A DNA stretch of 5,558 nt, from contig JALSPV010000008.1 in the NCBI GenBank assembly GCA_026985775.1, forward strand, positions 1 through 5,558, in the 5' to 3' direction. The DNA comes from Candidatus Aenigmatarchaeota archaeon. Its GTDB lineage: Archaea > Aenigmatarchaeota > Aenigmatarchaeia > Aenigmatarchaeales > SZUA-1535. The notes below the pieces were generated by a model that was not told the origin of the DNA, made no database searches, and was given only the letters and a program-made list of their open reading frames with translations. Of the stretch, positions 5,550-5,558 are shown piece after piece; positions within the stretch are counted from its first letter, which is position 1; the number at the start of each line of letters is the position of its first letter. The translations under genes and the position numbers were made by a program.

Positions 5550-5552
5550 AAA
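5545..5552 (-). promoter_or_regulatory. TATA box for the hypothetical gene
   Basis: TTTATATA on the minus strand is centred about 27 bp before the ATG at 5521, the clearest leaderless archaeal promoter in the window. The mirror reading TATATAAA on the + strand could also serve a rightward gene beyond the window edge. Confidence 0.6.
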
Positions 5553-5558
5553 GTTTTT

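Overview
The window looks archaeal, AT-rich (about one third G+C by eye) and probably thermophilic or anaerobic in lifestyle. Four things point to archaea: the CRISPR repeat ends in ATTGAAAG, the crRNA 5' handle sequence familiar from archaeal type I/III arrays; several start codons lie about 26-27 bp from a TATA-like box with no Shine-Dalgarno site, as in leaderless transcripts; the FtsY has a short Lys/Glu-rich N-domain; and the large helicase is of the UPF1/IGHMBP2-like type common in archaea. The lineage cannot be fixed from this sequence alone.

Layout from left to right. Positions 1-198 are the leader-distal end of a CRISPR array (three identical 30-nt repeats, two complete spacers, one cut spacer), followed by a T-rich trailer. 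Then comes a rightward DJ-1/PfpI-domain gene with a hydrophobic N-terminal anchor (309-998) and a strong internal ribosome binding site that could also yield a soluble form. A leftward pair follows: ftsY (1033-2049), and upstream of it a small two-helix membrane protein with a charged tail (2099-2416). Divergent from this pair is a metallo-beta-lactamase-fold hydrolase gene (2463-3112). It carries a -1 frameshift in an A-run and has Asn where the metal-bridging Asp is expected. Its 3' end overlaps, tail to tail, a leftward UPF1/IGHMBP2-like SF1B helicase gene (3041-5077). Upstream of the helicase is an unrecognised 133-residue protein (5120-5521), whose start codon is preceded by a perfect 12-bp inverted repeat placed between TATA box and start.

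How the genes relate. ftsY and the small membrane protein are plausibly one leftward operon at the membrane, and the 133-residue protein and helicase are plausibly another. The DJ-1-like and MBL genes look like single-gene units. No cas gene lies in the window, so the array's effector genes must be elsewhere. I do not see a complete new multi-gene system. The observations most worth following are the dual-start anchored DJ-1 protein, the doubly altered MBL gene, and the palindromic operator-like site before the unknown protein next to the helicase.
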